Positions 58,986-64,000 of a DNA stretch of 64,000 nt are shown piece by piece. This DNA comes from Rosa chinensis (taxonomy: Eukaryota > Streptophyta > Magnoliopsida > Rosales > Rosaceae). Numbering within the stretch: the first letter of the stretch is position 1; each line of letters starts with the position of its first letter. Made by a program: the position numbers and the translations under genes. A model generated the notes under the pieces. That model was not told where the DNA came from, did no database searches, and saw nothing but the letters and a program-made list of their open reading frames with translations. The stretch is from positions 32,713,884 to 32,777,883 of the forward strand of contig NC_037093.1 in the NCBI RefSeq assembly GCF_002994745.2, read 5' to 3'.

Positions 58986-59685
58986 CTGAATACCACCGAC
59001 TCTGAGTACTACTAAGTAGACTTTTCAGTGTTTTCAAGTGTTGTCAAGAGGAGTTATGGTCGAGCTAGAAGAGAAGAGGTAGCAGATCTATGCACAAACA
59101 AGCTCCCAAGATGAAACCTTAGTTCACTTCATGTACAAGAAACCAGATGAGGACGAAGCTGCAGTACGTGAAGAGAGAGAATGTCCTTTTTCTCTCTAGA
59201 TTTTTGGCCGGAGCCTGGTACTGGAAACCTTATCCACCCACCGCCTCCTACAGGTAACTTCTATGGTAAGGAGGTATAGTGAAGCATAAAATAAAAGGTG
59301 TTGTGCCCTTCTTGTCTCTCAAGATGAGAGCAATCTGCTCGATGCTTTGGGTCCCCTCCTTTGGAGCTGGAGATGCTACAAAAGAGTCAAATTCTTGACC
59401 CCGATTTATGTCTCCATTATTACACACCTACCGTATCTTTATCTGCTCTAGTTCTCCAGCTGATCTTTTACTTCTTCCATTTCCTGTAAGTTTATATTAT
59501 TTACCTACCTAAGCGAGTTAGGGCCCCTACCCCTCTATGTGGTCTATATTAAAAGCACTGTCTCTCAACCCCTATATGTATGGTCTGTGTAAGAGCTTTG
59601 TCTCTCCCTTCTGTGTGATCTACTTCTTAGACTTCTCTCCACCCCTCTGTGTTTAGTCTTTGGTCTCTCCTTACTGCTTGTTTCC

Positions 59686-61424
59686 ATGGCACTCTCTCTG
59701 ACTGACCATCAAGACATCCCTTATGAAGATGAAGGTATTATCGAAGCGATGTCTGTTAACTTTGAACAGAGTGTAGACTTCCTTTATCCGGAATCTGGCA
59801 TTGACCTTTTGGATTTACTTATTGTGGATGAGGAGCCTGTATTAGGGGGAATCAAGCTACACTTATGGGTATCTGGAAAACCATTGGGCAGATCTGTATT
59901 ATCAGACTCAAGAAGAATATCTACTGCCTCACTGTTGGATCTGAAAAGCTAGCCCGAACGTTATTGGTGGATAGTCCATGGAATGTTAAAGAGCACTGTT
60001 TTTCAATCCATCATTGGCCTCGCTTCCATTCCATTGATGAACTTGAAACCAATCGAGCTACCTACTGGATCCAAGCCCATGGTATCCCTCGAGACCAGTT
60101 ATCACTCAACAATGGAAGAAGGCTTGGAAATCTACTGGGTTCGGTAATTGATATTAAGGATCCTCTGGTTACTGGAAACAGGGGATATCTGAGGAAGAGG
60201 ATTGATTTTGATACTACAAGACCTCTGGCCACTTTTATTCAGCTCCCACGATCTAATTCCAGTGTTTCTAAAATCTGGTTACAGTTCAAAAACCTGAAGG
60301 CCTTCTGCTTCAATTGTGGTTGATTGGGTCATATGGTTTCTTCTTGTAGATATGTCAAGCATCCTCTCTTGGTCAAGCTGGGAGTAATTTATGATTCTTT
60401 CCTAGTTGCAGATCCCCCACAAAAGCCAATCTTTACTCAAGACCATTTCCCACTGGAGTTCCCATATGCTTCGACCACCGGCATCTTTCGTCGGAATCCT
60501 CCTAAGGATTTTTCAAATCCTGAAATTGTTGTTACAACTGATGTGGACAGACCCCCTTTGGCACATAGTTCAACTACTGAAAGGGACAGCTCCAACAGCT
60601 CTCTGCCATCAAAGAAAGGTACATCTCAATCCCCTATTGTGATACAAAGACGAAAGCTCTGCCTACCCCTTGACATGCCTAGCATGTGGGATCCTAATGC
60701 ACATGGGATTTTCTACGACAATGGGAGTGTAACTCGGGCCTTCAATGGACTACGTATACAATCTGAGTCTTCGGCTGACCTGGAATGTATACCCCCTTAG
60801 GCTTTTAAAAACAAGGTGGATTATTTCAATACCAATCACTTTTTTCCAATTCCCATGAAGGCTAACTCTATGGATGGGCTCATGTCACCTAAACCAAACT
60901 TGGTGGAAATTGTGGAACTGGGCCCTTCCAGCACGGTTTCTTCACTGGGCGTTACCAACTCTTTTGGGGAGGGGGTAAGCAAATAATCTGTAAAGTCTGG
61001 TTTTTTACAACATGAGAGCCCACACGTGACCGCTACTACAAAGGGGTATCCACCCACTGACAAGAAGAATTTCCCTTCTGACTCTGGCTAGAGTTTACCC
61101 TTCAAAAGGAAGAGTCAAACAAAGATTAAGGATGGGGCAAAGGATATGGGAGGAAAGAAGTCAAAAGTAGTACACAGCCCCAGTCTCCAACTATCTTCCG
61201 GTGGTGGAAGAGCTAGGGGAAGGGGTAGAGCTGGTACAGTTGGTAGAGGGAAAGGTATATCTTTTGTTGAGCCAGATGTTTCCAGTGTTGCTAATTCTAC
61301 TTCGTTGGGCTCATTACCTACTGAACCAGGAATTGAGTGTATTGCACCTATCTCTACTGCACCGAATCTTGTTACTAAAGGTATGGAGGATTTAACCCAC
61401 CTCCAGGATTGTGAAGCTGGCTGA
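59686..61424 (+). pseudogene. LINE ORF1 (DUF4283 and CCHC knuckle), broken
   Basis: Starts MALSLTDHQDIPYEDEGIIE. A frame change near 59870-59900 leads into the DUF4283 domain (LLVDSPWNVKEHCFSIHHW, ATYWIQAHGIP, LGNLLGSVIDIKD). Next is a CCHC zinc knuckle whose codons read CFNCG-stop-LGHMVSSC; the TGA at 60321-60323 probably replaced an Arg codon CGA. A Pro/Ser-rich tail continues in the same frame through three more stops (60798, about 60985, about 61090). It ends in a Gly/Arg patch (GGGRARGRGRAGTVGRG) and a TGA at 61424. ORF1 binds the element RNA. It overlaps the start of ORF2 by 14 nt. Confidence 0.85.
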
Positions 61425-64000
61425 AGAGAGCTGCACGGAATCAATAATCGGACTTGCCTGGAACTGTCAAGGTTTGGGCCAGATCTTGACAGTACAAACG
61501 CTCCGGGAGATTACCCGTTCCCATGATCCTAGTTTTATTTTTATTTCAGAAACATATCAAGGCAGTTCCTATGTTAATTCGGTACGAAATCAGTTGGGTT
61601 ACTCAATGGGTTTCAATGTTGATCCCATTAATACAATAGGAGGTCTTAGTTTATGGTGGAAAACTGAATCCACAGTTGAGGTAATTGATTACTCAACACA
61701 TTTCATAGACACAGTAATCACTTTTCAAAGTTCTTCCAAGGTTAGAATTACGTGGATGTATGGCCCTCCCTATTATGCTGGTAAGGAGGATTTCTGGAAC
61801 TCTTGGAATAACTGGGGCAATAGAGATGATATACCGTGGCTGGTCATAGGGGATCTCAATGAACTACTAAGTCCTTTTGAGAGGGAGGGTGGAGCTTCAT
61901 GGAACCCCAACCGCAGACATTATTTAAGTTCTTTCATGAACATAAACTCCCTCTTGGATATTGGATATAAGGGTCAACATTTTACATGGGCTCGAAAGGA
62001 GGGTGACATTGTTGTTTTACGGGAAAGACTTGATCGCTGTTTATTGGATGAGAATTGGCTATTGGGCTGGCCTGAGACAAACCTCATCCATCTAACGAGA
62101 GTTGGATCGGATCACAACCCTATCCTTTTCAATATAGATCCTATTCTACAAAGACACAAGGTTGGTTTCAAATTTGAAGCCTCTTGGGTGGATGAGGCCA
62201 AGACGACACCTATTATTGAGGAATGTTGGTTGGCAAACCCCTATCTTCCTAATGTCACAACCTGGACAACAAATCTTACTAGGTGCAAAACTCGTCTTCG
62301 TAGCTGGAGTAAGAACAAGTTCCCTCAGAGCAACAAGGCGGAAATAAGAAAGTGTATTGAGGAGTTGGAAGAACTCCAATTACACAACCCTTTTGATAGC
62401 TGTAAACAGCAATAGGTTCTCTCTAACAAATTGGGATCTCTCTGGCTTCGGGATGAAAAATATTGGCATCAGCGATATAAAGTAAAGTGGCTGAATTCCG
62501 GCGACTCTAACTCTAGATTTTTCCCCCTTTCCACTCTCCATAGGAGACAAAGAAATAGAATATTGAAGATACAAAATGATGATGATGTCTAGGTGATTGG
62601 GGAGAATTTGATCAGATTGGAATTCGAGTCTCAATTCAAGAAAGTTTTTACTAGTTCTGGAAACCGGGCCTAGGGGGATACTCTCTCTGGTGTCACTCCA
62701 TTGGTCACTCCAGAGATGAATAGAGATCCCACTGCCCCTTTTTCGCTTGAAGATGTTAAAGAAGCGGCTTCAATTAGGTGCTTTAAAGGCTCCGGGGCCG
62801 GATGGTTTTCCCGGTCTCTTTTACCATCAGTACTGGAGGATTGTAAAGGACGTGGTTTGGGAGACTTCTAAGGATTATAGCAATGGATGCGTTCGTTTAC
62901 ATGAACTCAACCGGACCCACATTGTGCTGATCCACAAAGTGCCTAATCCTAAGCGAACTACATGCTTTCGCCCCATCAACCTTTGTAATAATTCCTAATA
63001 GATCATGTCAAAACCAAAATGCATTTGTACCCGAGAGGTAGATACAGGATAATATTTTCCTGGCACATGAGTCCTATCACTATCTTAAGTTGAAAAGGGA
63101 AGGTGATAACAATGGGTTGGAGTTGAAATTGGATATGAATAAAGCTTACGATAGGGGTGGAATGGGATTTCTTACAAGCTGCTCTGTTAAGATTTGGGTT
63201 CAAGAGAAGTTGGGTGAACCTCATTATGGCTGTGTCACAACCGTATCTTTCTCAATAGTCCTAAATGGAAATCCGGGAGTTTTTTCATCCTAGTAGAGGT
63301 CTTAGGTAGGGAGACCCTCTATCTCCCTACCTCTTCCTCATTGTTAGTGAAGTTTTATCCCTACGCTTGACTAAAGCGGTCAATGATGGTTTTCTAAGGG
63401 AGATCAAATTGTGCTGCAGCTGCCCAATCTTATCCCATCTCTTCTTTTCAGACGATGCTCTATTTTTTCTGAAGGATACTCTATTGAATTGTTGGTAACT
63501 AAACAAGATCTTTTTTTAGTACTACTGTGCCTCGGAACAACAGATAAACAAGGCAAAGTCTAGCATCTACTTCACCCCAAACACTTCCCCTCAAATGGCC
63601 TTGCTAATGTGTGAACTTCTTGGTTTTGTTGAAGTAGAGAACCAGGAACCTACCTGGGTTTACCTACTATTTGGGGTAAATCAAGGAAGGAAGAGCTGGT
63701 CTACATCAAAGAGCGTGTTAACAGGAAGTTAGAGGGTTGGAAGCAGCGCTTTCTATCTTTGGCGGGCAGAGAAGTTCTTGTAAAATCAGTGGCAATGGCT
63801 ATTCCCACTTATCCCATGGCATGCTTTATGTTCCCCAAGGGCATTTGTGATGATATAAACTCAGCTATGGGGAAGTTTTGGTGGGGATCTGATCATACTA
63901 CCCAGAAAATCCATTGGAAAAGTTGGGACTTCCTTGGAACCCCAAAAGCAAAGGGGGGGGGGGGAATGGGTTTTAGAGACCTCCATCATTTCAATATGGC
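61411..64000 (+). pseudogene. LINE ORF2 (AP endonuclease and reverse transcriptase), broken and cut by window edge
   Basis: 61411-62415 is open and reads as an exonuclease/endonuclease/phosphatase domain: LAWNCQGLG, FIFISETYQG (catalytic Glu), VIGDLNELL, RVGSDHNPIL (catalytic Asp-His). After a TAG at 62413, reverse transcriptase follows with frame changes: LKAPGPDGFPGLFYHQYW, KVPNPKRTTCFRPINLCN, LELKLDMNKAYDR, GDPLSPYLF near 63310, and FSDDALFF near 63450, the FxDD catalytic motif. Then KLEGWKQRFLSLAGREVLVK and FWWGSD continue toward RNase H. The encoded enzyme would nick target DNA and prime reverse transcription. A G-run lies at 63954-63963. Confidence 0.88.

Larger units (their letters stand above)
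58986..64000 (+). mobile_element. L1-type LINE, long but broken, runs off right edge
   Basis: A 5' leader of several hundred bases (58986-59685) is followed by ORF1 (CCHC nucleic-acid-binding protein) and ORF2 (endonuclease and reverse transcriptase). RNase H and the 3' end lie outside the window. The exact 5' end is uncertain because no target duplication can be checked. Stops and frame changes in both ORFs show it cannot move by itself. Confidence 0.88.

Overview
This window is plant nuclear DNA, most likely from a eudicot; Rosaceae would fit, but I cannot prove it from sequence alone. The evidence is the plant-only transposon lineages (Athila, Tat with an antisense ORF, Tekay/Del, CACTA with TNP2 and Ulp1 genes, MuDR, plant L1 with a CCHC ORF1), GT-AG introns, a G-type lectin receptor kinase and a fragment of an extra-large G protein (XLG) gene. 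It is a repeat-rich segment. I find one complete, unbroken host gene, the lectin receptor-like kinase at 55566-58064 (minus strand). Nearly everything else is transposable-element sequence, much of it nested.

Layout, 1-21 kb: an Athila Ty3/gypsy element (minus; its far end lies outside the window) has its 5' LTR at 4909-6592 inserted in a CACTA TNP2 transposase gene (6593-8968, minus). A 5'-truncated Tat Ty3/gypsy element (8970-18607, plus) follows, with dead pol, an antisense ORF and a 3' LTR. It separates the TNP2 start codon from the CACTA 5' terminus (18608-20670). The Tat RNase H region is split by a hAT-type non-autonomous element with a perfect 8-bp target duplication. A small Mutator-type MITE with a perfect 9-bp duplication lies at 20140-20334.

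21-38.5 kb: a Tekay-type gypsy element (LTR remnant, tRNA-Met-type primer site, gag, stub of the 3' LTR) has received a complete ~10-kb CACTA element (21057-31064, 3-bp duplication CGT). That CACTA carries a captured, intron-containing XLG gene fragment. It was in turn invaded by a 5.4-kb Tat-derived non-autonomous LTR element (22781-28181, duplication TATTC). The Tekay element lies inside a MuDR transposase gene (minus, 32620-38444). The same MuDR gene is also cut by a solo Athila LTR and a solo Tekay LTR; removing these two restores its reading frame exactly.

38.4-48 kb: a CACTA left end (CACTATGCC type) cuts the MuDR gene and contains a second copy of the GC-rich hAT-type element. A TNP2 C-terminal remnant follows, then a 12-exon TNPA/DUF8039/Ulp1-protease gene, then a right terminus of a different type (CACTACTAG) set in a copia-like LTR. 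This looks like a chimera of two CACTA elements.

48-64 kb: L1 LINE debris split by a hAT-like element; a 2.6-kb Mutator-like element with ~140-bp terminal inverted repeats carrying a nested hAT element (8-bp duplication) and a 110-bp CT microsatellite; the lectin receptor kinase; a LINE 3' remnant; and a long but broken L1 element (plus) that runs off the right edge.

I see no operon-like or defence-like gene system. The interest lies in the insertion history, the gene-capturing CACTA element, the chimeric Ulp1-bearing CACTA element and the paired hAT-type elements with CCGCCTAGGCG-rich ends.
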